Assembly (NCBI GenBank): GCA_022559845.1
Contig: CM040125.1
Coordinates: 203,896,102-203,960,101 of the forward strand
Origin: Amorphophallus konjac
Lineage: Eukaryota > Streptophyta > Magnoliopsida > Alismatales > Araceae
Reading direction: 5' to 3'
DNA length: 64,000 nt
Below the pieces are notes generated by a model. That model was given only the letters and a program-made list of their open reading frames with translations, searched no databases and had not been told where the DNA came from. The position numbers were made by a program, and so were the translations under genes. Position 1 is the first letter of the stretch, and each line of letters begins with the position of its first letter. This document shows, one piece after another, positions 47,217 through 58,514 of the stretch.

Positions 47217-47830
47217 CTATGTATGTATGCTCTCACCCATGCACATGCCAAGTTCTCTTCTTATCTTGCTGAATTGATCCTGGTTTAGGAGTTTTGTGAA
47301 AATGTCAGCTAGCTGATTGTGTGTGTCAATGAAATTCAATTCAAAGACTATTTTTCCTACATGATCTCTCAGAAAATGATGTCGAATGTCAATGTGTTTT
47401 ATCCTAGAATGTTGAACATGATTTTTTTGACAAATTGATTGCACTGGTATTGTCACACAAGATTGTAACACATTTCATTTCAACATCCAAATCAAGTAAT
47501 TGATTTTTGATCCAAAGTACTTGGGCTCCACAACTTTCGGCGGCTATATATTCAGCCTCGGCTGTTGAGAGAGCTACTGAATGTTATTTCTTAGAGGCCC
47601 ATGAGACTAGGCACCCACCAAGAGACTGACAGTACCCACTAGTACTTTTGCGATCTACAATGCATCCGACACAATCCACATCGGTGTATGCAATCAAATC
47701 AAATGAACTATCGATGGAAAACAACCATCCAAAATCTATTATGCCAATTAAGTATCTAAAGATGCGTTTAACAACCATTAGATGAGATTCTTTAGAACAT
47801 GACTGAAAATGAGCACATAGGCATACACTG
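47217..47830 (-). pseudogene. Sirevirus #2 RNase H domain
   Basis: Reading contains LIAYTDVDCVGCIVDRKSTSG (first catalytic Asp region), a stop after SWASKK at about 47586, STAEAEYIAAESCGAQ (catalytic Glu) and the LCDNTSAI motif (Asp), then the DIFTKLL end. The order is normal for copia RNase H; the in-frame stop and shift near 47430 break it. Confidence 0.85.
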
Positions 47831-48340
47831 AATTGAATGTCAGGGCGGCATGCTGTGAGATACAGTAGTTATCCGATCATACCTCGAAACAGTGTAGGAT
47901 CTACTATTTTACCATTTTTATCTATTTATAACTTCGAGGTTGTGGCCATTGGTGTTGACAAAGGTTTCGCTTCAGCCATCCCATATATCTTTATCTGCTT
48001 CAATGTGTACTTTGATTGATTTATGAAAATGCCTTCAGATGTTTGCTTCACCTGCAATCCAAGAAAGAATGTAAGTTCACCCATTAAACTCATCTCAAAT
48101 TCTCCTTGCATAATTTCTACAAATTCATCACATAAGACATTGTTAGTAGTTCCAAAAATAATGTCATCAACATACACTTGAACTACTAATATGTCTTTAC
48201 CTGATTTTCTCGTGAAGAGTGTTTGGTCAACCTTACCTCTTTTGAACCCATTTTCAGTCAGGAATGAAGTGAGTCTTTTATACCATGCCCTTGGAGCTTG
48301 CTTCAATCCGTACAAGGCCTTCTGGAACTCCGTGAAGCAG
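47830..48340 (-). pseudogene. Sirevirus #2 reverse transcriptase, palm-thumb half
   Basis: KALYGLKQAPRAWYKRL is followed by VQVYVDDIIFG, the catalytic YVDD box, then FEMSLMGELTFFLGLQVKQ and KPLSTPM. The first half of RT does not join here; a foreign segment (48345-49390) and an inverted RT piece lie between. Confidence 0.9.
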
Positions 48341-48344
48341 TACT

Positions 48345-49390
48345 CACCTCACCCCGCGATGCCTGCTCCACAGCGGTGGCTCGCTACTGCTCCCTTGGCA
48401 TGGCGAAGAAGCCACCTACAGAAAGGTGGCCAGACTGGCGGAGTCGCGCCCCGAACTCTTGTGCCATCTCGTAACGCGTCTCCATGACTCCTAGCCTCTG
48501 TCCCATAACTCGAAGGCCTAGCTGGAGCTCCCTCAACTGGGCCTCCAAAGCCTTCCTCTCGTCACGATCCTACTGTCGCTCGGCCCTTCTTTCCTCCCTT
48601 TCCTTCTCCCTCTCTGCTCTCTCCCACTCTGCCTCTCTCCTTGCCACCTGGAGGAAGACCCTTAACTCCAGGATGTCTAGATACGGCCTCTCCTCATCAT
48701 GACGCCGCGGCTCTACTATGGTTGCCGCCCAGACATCACGCTCCTCTTCAGCCTGGATCGCGCGGGCCACTGCACTGGCAAGTTGCTCCCGGAGGGAGGC
48801 GATCTCCAGAAAAGGAGCCTGAGAGCTGGAAGATGATCCGTTGGCCATCCCTGCCATCACTGCCTACTGGGCACGCTGGAACAGACAAACAACAGCCATC
48901 GGGTAAGCCCCGGGATTTCAAAAAAAATAAAATCGGGGCCCTTCTTTCACCTCTGTCCATCTCCCGAGCTGAAGAGGCCCCACATGACTCTCCCTGCACT
49001 GCCGCAAGTTGTCGGCACTCTCCTGCACAGGCGCACCACCTTGCTGCCCGTCCTGGAACCGAGCAGGGAGACGTATGTGCCAATCTTCAAGTTTCGCCTT
49101 GCCGTGCCTCCCTCCCATGACGCGGCTCGGTTCATCCGCACTCGCCCATTCATCGGCCAAGCCCGGGATCCTTGTCATACCTTGCGCGTCAAAAAAGGAA
49201 GGGCCACATCATTAACAAAAAAAATGTGTCTTCTGTCGAAGACGCATTCATCATTCAAGTGTAACACTCACCGAGCCCTCTTCTCCCTCTCTACTTGTTC
49301 GCTACAAAACTAAAAGGAATTAAAAAGGTGGAGATCAAGGAGCTTACCGGGCCATGCTCGCCTCCCTCCATGTCTTCGGGTCCCTCGGGT
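48345..49390 (-). mobile_element. Foreign GC-rich insert inside Sirevirus #2 RT
   Basis: Composition changes sharply from about 40% to over 55% GC by eye. The minus strand carries a coiled-coil frame (48860-48570: SLREQLASAVARAIQAEEERD, then REAEWERAEREKEREERRAE) that continues past one stop with LEAQLRELQLGLRVMGQ. Its style matches the last exons of the PMD gene at 40210-40649, so this may be a captured fragment of a related PMD or Tat-antisense gene. No terminal repeats or duplication were recognised. Confidence 0.5.
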
Positions 49391-49394
49391 TGTA

Positions 49395-49712
49395 GCCAAA
49401 GGGTTTTCAGAAACAAGTTGAGTGACACGAGATTGGTTGTTAGGAACAAGTCCCGACTCGTAGCCAAAGGGTATAGCCAGGAAATGGGTATTGATTTTGA
49501 TGAGTCATTTGTACCGGTTGCTCAGTCAGAAGCAGTCCGGATTCTACTGTCCTTTGCTTGCTCTCTCGACTTTAAATTATTTCAAATGGATGTTAAATCT
49601 GCCTTTCTAAATGGGTACATCAAAGAGAATGTTTTTGTAGAACAACCTCTAGGTTTTGACGACTCAAAACATCCAAAGCATGTGTACAAGTTGAGTGACA
49701 CGAGATTGGTTC
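49395..49712 (+). pseudogene. Inverted piece of copia reverse transcriptase
   Basis: The plus strand encodes SRLVAKGYSQEMGIDFDESF, VRILLSFACSLDFKLFQMDV and KSAFLNGYIKENVFVEQP, the fingers/palm start of Sirevirus RT, whereas everything around it is on the minus strand. A 23-bp sequence (AAGTTGAGTGACACGAGATT plus GGT) occurs at about 49419-49441 and again at about 49689-49711, near both ends of the inverted block. The minus-strand RT from the right reaches only PVIGT at about 49715 before the junction. Confidence 0.85.
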
Positions 49713-49714
49713 CT

Positions 49715-51460
49715 ATTACGGGTTGATTCTTAGGACGCGGCATAAGAGTTCATACCTCATTTTTTTCGAACTGGTGCAACTCTTTATGCATGGCCTGGAT
49801 CCAAGATTCATTTTGAAGAGCTTCAAGAATATCCTTAGGCTCTTCTTGAGAAATAAAGGCCATCAAATCCTCTTCTTCTACTTGTCTTAATGAAGATCTA
49901 GTTCTTACCCCAACTTCAGGATTACCTATGATATTTTTAGCGGGGTGATCTTTTAAGAACGTGGAGGACTTTGGCAAGTCAGGGTGCTGCACTTGCTATT
50001 CTTGAAGTGTTTCAATTGACTGGTCTTCATCCTTTTCACTCTTACTTGAGGTCCCTTCAGTTGGTTCATCCTTAAGCTCAGATGTTCCAGCATTATTTAA
50101 TTATTTAGGAGCTTCATCTGCATCCAAGGTAGAAGAAATTTGATTTGTCAATTTTAATTCAGATTCATCAAAAATGACATGAGGACTTTCTTCAACAACC
50201 AAAGTCCTTTTATTGAATAACCGGTATGCTCTAGAATTTGATGCATAACCTAGGAAGATTCCTTTGTCACTCTTTTCATCAAACTTACCTAGGTTGGACT
50301 TACCGTTATTCAGGATGAAGCATGGGCACCCAAAGGGTTTAAGATAAGAAATGTTTGGTTTCTTACCCTTGTAGAGCTCATATGGTGTTTTCTTCAAAAT
50401 GGGCCTTACCATCGCCCTGTGGATGATGTAGCATGATGTACTTACCACCTAAGCCCAAAAGTATTTGGGTAGGGAGTTCTCACTCAACATGGTCCGTGCC
50501 ATGTCTATCAAAGTCCTATTTTTCCTCTCCACTACTCCGTTTTGTTGAGGCATCCTTGGTGATGAGAAGTTGTGCGTATATCCTTGTTCCCGGCAAAAAC
50601 TGTTGAAATCATGATTTTCAAACTCACCACCATGATCACTCTGAATTGTGATGATGAGGTATCCTTTATCATTTTGGATTTTCCTGTAAAACACTTGAAA
50701 CTCCATCAAGACATCACTTTTATTGGCTAAAAATAACACCTATGTAAATCTGGAGTAATCATCAACAATTAAAAAATCATAAGATTTTCCTCCTAGGCTG
50801 GATGTCCAAGTAGGACCAAAAAGATCAAGGTGGAGCAGTTCTAAGGGCCGAGCGGTAGAAACAATGTTTTTATTTTTGAAGGAGATACGTGTTTGCTTAC
50901 TTTTTGTGCAAGCCTCACAGATCTTATCACTTTCAAATTTTAATTTAGGCAGCCACTTACCAAGTCATGTCTAGACAATTTGGAGATTACTCCATAACTA
51001 GCATGACCTAGTCTTCGGTGCCATAGCCATGCATTATCATGGCTATTTGCTACCAAGCATACATCATCATCGGCAACATCATCAAGATCAACAGTATACA
51101 CATTGTTATTCCTTTTGTCGATGAATCTGATTTGATTAGAGATTTTATTCATGACAAGGCAATGAGTTACATCAAAAATAATTTTAAAGCTCTTGTCACA
51201 CATTTGGCTAATACTTAAAAGATTATGCTTTAAACCCTTCACCAAGAGCACATTTTTGATAAGAATTTCAGAATTTTTACCTATGTTACCAATTCTAATA
51301 ATCTTACCTTTGTCCTTTCCGCCAAAGGCAACCAAGCCTCCATCCTTGTCTTGCAGAGTAGAGAACGCGGTCTTGTACCCTGTCATATGCCTTGAACAGC
51401 CGCTATCCAGGTACCATTTACTCCCCCTGGCTTCAAGGCATATCTGCAAAAAATAACATT
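49715..51460 (-). pseudogene. Sirevirus #2 protease, GAG-pre-integrase, integrase and start of RT
   Basis: Right to left: protease WYLDSGCSRHMTG (about 51413-51375); GAG_pre-integrase with LWHRRLGHA (about 51010); integrase zinc CEACTKSK; catalytic LDLFGP, QSDHGGEFE and QQNGVVERKNRT (the D-D-E set); the C-terminal GPCFILNNGK-like PFGCPCFILNNG segment; a linker with VRTRSSLRQ; and the RT start ALQNESWIQAMHKELHQFEKNEV. Interruptions include stops after SGCLN (50940), SRFT (about 50742), KYFWA (50449) and EAPK (50101). The integrase catalytic residues are all visible, so decay is recent or moderate. Confidence 0.9.
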
Positions 51461-51539
51461 CTCATGCAATTATTTTTGGTACCCAAACGAATTTGGGTCC
51501 ATAGGAGTTAGTCAAATTCTGCACATATCTTTTCTTTAT

Positions 51540-53295
51540 CTAAGGAGCATGATTTCTTTGTGTGTTTTGTCTGAACCAACAATTAGAAATAACATGACCA
51601 AATCTACCACAATGAAAGCAGTTGACATTTGAGAATCTTCTTTGATATTTGTGTGGTTTAGATTGAACATGTTGGGGCTTGGTGTGAGAACATGAAGCAC
51701 AATCAATTTCATTTTTTATGCACATAAGATGTAGTAATCTTATGCTCATAGGATTTTTTATTCTAGGGTATGTACCCCAATCCTTCTTTCCTGAAGTTAA
51801 CTTTAACTCCCAACACATTGTCTAGGTTTTATTTCCCTTTAATAAACCTAGAGAGAGTGAACTGCAAGTCAGTCATCTCTTTATTCAAGCTCATATTTTT
51901 ATTTTCAATTTCTAAAATTGAGGATGTTAGAATTTCTTTTTCATTCTTGAGCTTTTCACAAACTTTTTCAATTTCAGACATTTTACATGATAGCTCTTCT
52001 TTGGCTCTTTCAAAATCTGAAATTGTTTGTAACAATGTTTCTTTTTCATTAGTTAGTTCAAACCATTCCTACTCAAGTTTTTCAAATTTAATTGAAGAAT
52101 CCTCATGTGTAAGATCTTCTACCTTTTTCTTGAGGGATTTATTTTCTGATCTAAGTTTTCTGTATTTTGTACACAACTTTTCATATTCTAACTCCCATTG
52201 TTCATTTGAAATAAAATCAGGGTCAGAATTTACCTCGACTGAGTCATCCTCATGTGCCATGAGGCACAAGCTTTCCACGAGCTCCTCCATCTCCTCGTCG
52301 GACTGTTCGTCCTCTTCGTCGCTCCATGTAGCGACCATGGCTTTAGGTTTCTTGAATTTGTCCTTCTTGAACTTTCTCTTCAATTTTGGGCACTCTCTTC
52401 TCATGTTCCCGGGCTTCTTGCACTCATAGCAAATAACATTTTTGGGCTTGCTCGACTCACCCTTGGTTTGAAAGGGCTTCCTTTGCCCTTTTCTGAAATT
52501 TCCTTGGAAATTCTATTTTCTTCTCAGAAATTTCTTCACTTGATGGGACAGTATAACGAAGTCTTCTTCTTCATTACTCTCCTCGCTGGACTCCTCTTCT
52601 TGAGAGTCGTCATAAGACTGGTTGGCTTTCAAGCCCATGGTTTTCTTCTTTTTGGATTCTTCCTCAGCTGTTCTCTTCATGTTTATTTCATAGGTCATCA
52701 GTGACCCTATGAGCTCATCTAATGATAGTGTTGACAGATTCTTTGAATCTTCAAGAACTGTGGCTTTTGTGTGCCACGCAGGTAGAAGGGATCTCAATAC
52801 CTTCTTCACAAGTTTCGAGTTAGTATACTCCTTCCCAAGGCCCTTGAGACCATTGGTAATTTCTGTCAACCTTGCAAACATTTCTGAGATTTTCTCCTCT
52901 GGCTTCATTTTAAACATCTCATAATCCCTGACCAGCATATTGGCTTTGGTTTCCTTGACTTCGGAGGTTCCTTCATAAATAAGCCGCAGCTTATCCCACA
53001 TTTCCTTAGCTGAGCTGCACATAGAAACACGAGAGTATTCATTAGGATGAATAGCACATTGCATAATGTTCATAGCATTAAAGTTCACTGTGGATTTCTT
53101 AATATCCTCAGGGTTCCATTCGTCTTCATTTTTAGAGAGCTCATATGGACCCTTGTCCACCACCCTCCAAATCTCATACTCTTAGGCTCTCAGAAAAATA
53201 TACATCCTATTTTTCCAATAGGAGTAATTTGAGCCGTCGAAGTATGGAGGACGGTAGATTGAGTGAGCCTCAGTCATCATCCCCTTATTGGCCAT
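51540..53295 (-). pseudogene. Sirevirus #2 gag
   Basis: Starts at ATG 53295 (MANKGMMTEAHSIYRPPYF), immediately after the PBS. A TAA at 53184-53182 interrupts it (a CAA to TAA change would explain it). The UBN2-type region includes AKEMWDKLRLIYEGTSEVKE, PAWHTKATVLEDS and SLMTYEINMKR. A stop at 52515-52513 precedes the first zinc knuckle CYECKKPGNMRREC (about 52435-52390). The acidic WSDEEDEQSDEE part and coiled coils (52240-51830) follow. A second knuckle, CFHCGRFGHVISNC (about 51623-51582), is in another frame, implying a shift between about 51825 and 51790. Gag is the particle-forming, RNA-binding protein. Confidence 0.9.
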
Positions 53296-53343
53296 TGATC
53301 TGGATCTTTCTCTAGATCGTTAGATCTGAAAAAATAGAGCTTA

Positions 53344-53355
53344 GCTCTGATACCA
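53344..53355 (-). promoter_or_regulatory. Primer-binding site of Sirevirus #2
   Basis: Minus strand TGGTATCAGAGC, two bases inside the 5' LTR, complementary to initiator-Met tRNA. Confidence 0.95.
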
Positions 53356-53357
53356 AT

Positions 53358-53931
53358 TGAAGTCCCGCGATCAATGACACCCAAGAGGGGGGGTGAATTG
53401 GGTGTTTACAAATTTTAAGAAAACTTTAGTCGATTTAAACAAGTGTGAGGAATAGCCACAATGAAGTTCAGATCTAAATAAAAAACTATCAGATCTAGCT
53501 AAATCAACCACACTCAGCTGATCTTTGGTACCGTGCCGGAGGTGGGAATCTGAAGATTCTACTCACGCAAAGTGATATCTTCCTGACAAGGTATGCCTTG
53601 TCGATCCGAACTCACCTTTTGATATACCCGAGATGTAATGTGAAAATGATAGATTATGCTAAATCTAACTCAATCAATACAACCAAATTAATCTATGTGT
53701 GTGCTTGCACAGAATGGTGATAGGAGAAAAGGATCAAACCACACAAGAGACTATTTTTAGGTGGTTCGGATGCAACAACGCAACCTACGTCCACCCCTCA
53801 CTATCTGAGGATTCCCACACTATATTGTAAAAGATTACAAGATTAAACCACACACACACACTCGTGAAGAGTTCGGAACTCCCACGAAGGTGCACAAGCA
53901 CCGAATCACATAGAAAAGTGAAGAAAGAGAA

Positions 53932-54015
<84 letters not shown>

Positions 54016-54918
54016 GTGTTTAGATATTACAGGAACACACACTTGAAGCTCAATTATAAATGAAAGAAGAAACACAAAGTAAAAGCTTCAGATTTAAGCT
54101 CCCCCTTAGTGGATGAAGAGGATTTTGGATGCAGCTTGATCTCTACTTGACTTGGGTTGATTGGCCTCAGATTGAGCTTGAGAAGCTTGGAGATGGATGA
54201 AGAACTTCTTGCATGGAACAGTAGTTACGGAGCTACAGTAGCAGCACTCTTTCTCCCTTGGCAGCCCCCTTTGATCTCCCTTGAGTAATTAGGGTTTCTT
54301 TCTCCCAAGAGATGTTTTCATATAACTTGGATGGTCAAGGACAAGCCAGAACACAGATCCACAATTCCAGGGATGTCTGGAGACTTTTGGGATTAAAAAA
54401 CCATTGATAGATGCTTCAGCCTCGTGGAGAAAACCAAGTCAACAATGGAGGCTTCGAAGCTAGCAGTCGACCGGGCATAGGTGGGCGGCCGACCGGAATT
54501 TTACAAAGATTGAGCCTTTCAACGTTGGGAAATCCGGTCGACCGGTCCAGTGGGGGTGTTCGACTGAACTCTTTCATTTTACAGAGTTTTCTGCTCTGGG
54601 AAATTAGGTCGACCGCCCATGCTGGCCAGGTCGACCAAACTCTGAAAAACCTGCATAAATGAATTGTTAGCCTAGTGGATCATATCCATATAACAACAGC
54701 TTAATGTCCTCATTCAATTCATGCATTTTGGTTTTAATCTAGTTTTGATTTTACATTTGGAGATATTCATTTGAGCTTCATATCCATTCTTACATTTAAG
54801 CTTTTTGCATTACACAAAGACACATTCAAAGCTTGCTCGTGATTACTTTGACATGGCACGAGATGAAAACTGAGTTCAAGGTTTTGTTGTCATCAAAATC
54901 ACTTGGAGAGACTCAACA
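53358..54918 (-). repeat. 5' LTR of Sirevirus #2 (1561 bp)
   Basis: Same sequence as 42949-44480 with scattered substitutions. The main length difference is the AC microsatellite, here about 39 units against about 10. The TATA region reads TTTTCATATAAC instead of TTTTTATATAAC. Confidence 0.95.
53934..54014. repeat. (AC)n microsatellite in LTR, about 39 units
   Basis: Pure AC run in the 5' LTR of Sirevirus #2; the sister LTR has a short run plus CGGATCTATGCAGATCC at the same place. Confidence 0.97.
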
Positions 54919-54980
54919 CTTATGTGAAAGCATTACACAAGATTCGGCCCCACGCTGATGTGAAATTGAATGTATCTTGA

Positions 54981-56600
54981 GTTCCATGATCTTGTATTGA
55001 ACTTTATTAAGAGAATGATGTACTATGAACCTCGAATGAATGAATAAAAGGATTTATTGAAAAATGTATCGTGGAATTGTTCCTTGTGCCATGAATGATC
55101 AAATGGAGCAGAGTTCTCTATTTGGAAAATAGTCCAGCAATGGACCGCCAAGCTCGCCTAACGGTATGGCGACAGACCGCACGCAAGAGGACCCAGGAAA
55201 AATTGTGTTTTTTTGCTCTCGGGTGAGGCATGCGGTCGCTACTAGACCGCCAGAAGGATCTTAACGGTCTATCGAAAGACCGCAAGGGGGAAGAAATAGA
55301 GAAACCTGTGAGTTTTAGTTCTTGGGTGTGGGTAACGATTACCACTTGACCGCTAAGGAAGCTTAGCGGTCTAATGAAAGACTGCAAGGTAAAGAGAATG
55401 GAGAAGCTTGCGAGTTCTTGGGTGTCGGGCATTGCAACCTTTTCCTGCGCACACTAAAATAATAGAAAAAGTTAGACTCGTTCTTAGGCTTAACCTCTTA
55501 CCTGTAGCAAGTTAGAGACGGCCAATCCTTGATATTTGGTCAAGGGGTGGAGCCTTATTAAATAGGCGAAGATGTAATAAAAATATGAAATGCGATGCAT
55601 GCTATGAAATGCAAGGATGATGAGGATTTTGGATTTTCGAAGTATTTGATTTTTTTTAAATTTTTTGAATATTTGATATTTTTTTTGGATTTTGAAAATA
55701 TGAATTTTTTGGATTTTGGAGATATCTGATTTTTTTAAAAATTTTGAAATATTTGTTTTTTTTTGAATTTTCAAAATATTTAATTTTTTTGGAATTTTAA
55801 AATATCTGATTTTTTTTATTTTTGAGATCGGATCTGCCCTGGCAATGAGGGTCCTGCCTAATCCACTAAGAATTTCCCCAAGGTTGGCGTGCATTAAGGG
55901 TGACAACTCTCGGGCCGAGCCTATTTCACCCATATGACGGTGCCCCTCCAAGGGCCATACCCTGGGTATGTTTCAGTCTTTTGAGGGAGAGGGAGAAGAG
56001 TAGTTGGAGGTAAGCCAAGCATAAGGATAGAAGTTTTTAGGGCTTGAATTCTTCCCATGATGACCTGGTCGGAGATTCGGTCTGTTGCGCCAAGACTTTG
56101 TGTCCATCATCGAACCTTTATCCATCGTAGGCACGTATACGACCGGGCTCATAGCGTCCCGCGGGGAAACTATACTGCCACTCTTACCATACCTCGTTTG
56201 GTATTTCATTTTTCTAGGAGCAATTTTGACGTTGCACTTTGTGCTTTTGATAGACGTGATGGCTTTTGCCTTAACTCACGCTCCTTCTGATTAATTTGTT
56301 TTTCTTCCTTTCTTTTCCTTCTTCTCTTCTTGTGGAATCAGGTCATAATGGACTGCCCCTATTTGAGACCTTCTCTCGTTAGGGTGTCTAGGTTGGTCAT
56401 CTCCCCTTTATTCACCCCTTGCCCCCATACCTGGCCGAAGAGAGAAAAACATGGACTTTCAGGTCTCCTAGGCATGGCCAAAGGAGAGACGGTTTCCCAT
56501 AGTAGAGAAACACATGACCAGAGCTGTCGTGTTGTGTGTGATTGTCATGCTCGGGGTCCTCTTTTGTGATCAAGGAAGAGATGCCTCGTTACCGGGTTGG
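54981..56600. other. Tat element, non-coding between the antisense gene and integrase
   Basis: Contains AACGGTATGGCGACAGACCGC, GCGGTCGCTACTAGACCGCC, AACGGTCTATCGAAAGACCGC and GCGGTCTAATGAAAGACTGC (55155-55390), and an AT-rich tract with repeated GGATTTTGAAAATAT / TTTTTTTGGATTTT words (55620-55830). Short ORFs here look incidental. Confidence 0.5.
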
Positions 56601-56609
56601 CGCTAGCTT

Positions 56610-57693
56610 GACTCTAAGGGTAAAAATGCTTAAGATACAACCCATTCCAAGCGTTAGACAGCTCCTCACCTTCCGTGTTAACTAGACGATACGTGTTCTC
56701 TGGATAAGCTTCTCTCACTATGAGCGGACCTTCCCAGTTAAGTTACAATTTGGACTTGGGACCTCCGGACCTAAAAAGGTGGCATTTCAAAATCTTATCA
56801 CCTATTTGAAATTTACGTTCAATTACCTTCTTTTGAAAATAATGCGAGACTCTGTTTTGATAAACAAACACGTGATCGGCCGCATTTAGCCTCTTCTCAT
56901 TCAAGAGTTCCTGGTGGACCAGCAACGTCTCTCGACACACGTCAAGATTAGGTTCCTTATCAAGCTGCACCCTTAGGGAAGGGATCAAGATCTCATATGG
57001 AAGTATCGCCTCCATCCTGTAAGTGAGAGCAGAGGGGGTTTGCCCTGTAGGAGTACGGACGGAGGTACGATAAGCCCATAGAGCCTCCACTAATCGCTCA
57101 GGCCAATCAACAAATTTATGAGATTTGCATGTTTTCTTTATGATTTTGAGAAGGGTTTTATTAGTAGCTTCAGCTTGACCGTTGCCTTGGGGATAATATG
57201 GAGATGAATGATGGAATGCAATATTGAACTTCTTACAGAGGTCCTGGAGCTCCTGTGAGACGAACTGAGGCCCATTGTCAGTGACGATGCTGCTTGGCAC
57301 TCCAAACCGTGAGATGATGTTCTTCAGGATGAAGCGGCACACCATGGTTGCTTTGATCTCCGCATACGCTTACGCTTCGGCCCATTTGGTGAAGTACTCA
57401 GTGGCGGTAAGAATGAAAGATTTTTGTTTGATCTGAGAATTGGGATCACCTAGTGGGCCAACAATGTCGAAAGCCCACATAGAGAGTGGCCACGGAGTAG
57501 GGAGAGGATGGAGAGATGAAGCAGGAGCATGGATTTTATCAGCATGGAGTTGGCATTTAAGACACCTCTGGACATAGAGGGAGCAATCCTCCTCTAGAGT
57601 GGGCCAATAATAACCCTGTCTAAGGATCTTCTTCGCTAAAGCCTGGCCATTGACATGACCTCCACATTCGCCTGAATGAGCTACTTCAGCCAC
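56610..57693 (-). pseudogene. Tat integrase
   Basis: The H2C2 zinc region (HSGECGGHVNGQALAKKILRQ ending CLKCQLHAD) is followed by the core: MWAFDIVGPLG (first Asp), VTDNGPQFVS (second Asp), QGNGQAEATNKTLLK (Glu), then WAYRTSVRTPTGQTP and the IGDKILK C-terminal segment running to about 56610 (NGLYLKHFYP). Stops at about 57369 and 56742 break the reading. Integrase joins the cDNA to the host chromosome. Confidence 0.9.
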
Positions 57694-57699
57694 ATTTCA

Positions 57700-58435
57700 A
57701 CCCCCATCATCATCTAGACACCTCATGAGCATTCCATTGAGAGCGCGCCTGTACAATTCACCAGCTATGATAGTGTATCTCTAGGCGGCTCTTCTAATAG
57801 CCTTACGCTGTTCAGCATTTGCCCCTTCTAGAAACGATCCGTCCTTACAATATAGCTCAATTTCATGATACCATGGCAATTCTTCTTCTTCCAAGATCTC
57901 TTCTAATTCTGTCTAAGAAACTTCCTTCAAATCCTTCTTCTTAGCCTTCACCTCTACAACATTCCTAAGGTTGTCAAACCAAGGATCTTGAAGATAAGGG
58001 GCGTCCAATCTCTAGACGACGATGGTCTCAGTACTCCGATTGAGAGGAAAAGACAAGGTGGAAGCAAGCGATGATAGAGCATCGACAAGGATGTTCTAAG
58101 ATCGAGGAGTGTGGATGTAGATCAATTTGTGGAATTGCCTAGCCAAGAGAGTGACCAAATCTTGATATGGCTTGAGTTTCGGGTCACGAGTGCGGTATGT
58201 AGAAAGAACTTGGCGTAGAACAAGATGAGAGTCTCCTATGATGTTCAATTAACACGCATCCAAGAGGTAGGCATGCTTCAATCCAGCCAGAAGAGCTTCA
58301 CACTCAGCGATGTTGGTAGCAGGAAAGCGGAGCTGATAAGCAAGAAGAATCGTCACTCCTTCTGGAGTGAGGAGAACGTCACCTATCCCTCGGCCTTGAG
58401 AGTTAAGCGCACCATCAACGTGCAGGGACCAGAAG
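57700..58435 (-). pseudogene. Tat archaeal-type RNase H (aRNH) and linker
   Basis: The minus strand reads LHVDGALN, NIAECEALLAGLKHAYLL, GDSHLVLRQV and NILVDALSSLAS, giving the D-E-D-D catalytic pattern of an RVT_3-type RNase H between the RT-linked RNase H and integrase. Two stops interrupt it (after YLLDAC and HTPRS). This extra RNase H identifies the Tat lineage of plant gypsy elements. Confidence 0.8.
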
Positions 58436-58514
58436 GGGTGGTGGGTCAGAACATCGAGATGCTCATTAGGGAACTCATCCTGAATAGAGTCAGTGCAGGG
58501 AATAGGAAGATGGG

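Larger units (their letters stand above)
42949..54918 (-). mobile_element. Complete Sirevirus #2 (Ty1/copia), 11,970 bp, target duplication CTTAT
   Basis: Both LTRs (42949-44480 and 53358-54918), PBS (53344-53355), PPT (44481-44495) and 5-bp duplications CTTAT (42944-42948 and 54919-54923) are present. Domains on the minus strand run gag, protease, integrase, RT, RNase H, then an env-like ORF next to the 3' LTR, the order of Sireviruses. By eye the first 330 bp of the two LTRs differ at about 11 positions, so the insertion is not very recent. The coding region has several stops and a rearranged RT, so the copy is not autonomous. Confidence 0.95.
41561..54980 (+). pseudogene. DUF7745-like gene, antisense to the Tat pol, split by Sirevirus #2
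   Basis: Exon 1 is 41561-41695 (MKRTFEASTMGAVVYHGPKP, donor GTAAGC). Exon 2 starts at 41789 after TTTCTTTAG. The reading continues through FPTFEATVLIEGVVSYLALP and AQWITAHCKNKWGRYEAIAK to about 42276, then shifts frame repeatedly. A later block (about 42583-42890) has RDDWRFFLNTLPRDKFMMRRR and NPHRCYLQVGLLRTMIP, resembling the C-terminal part of DUF7745 proteins common in plant transposons. Sirevirus #2 (42949-54918) is inserted in the coding sequence; after it the frame resumes as YVKALHKIRPHADVKLNVS and stops at about 54980. Family assignment is from recognition only. Many stops: non-functional. Confidence 0.5.
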
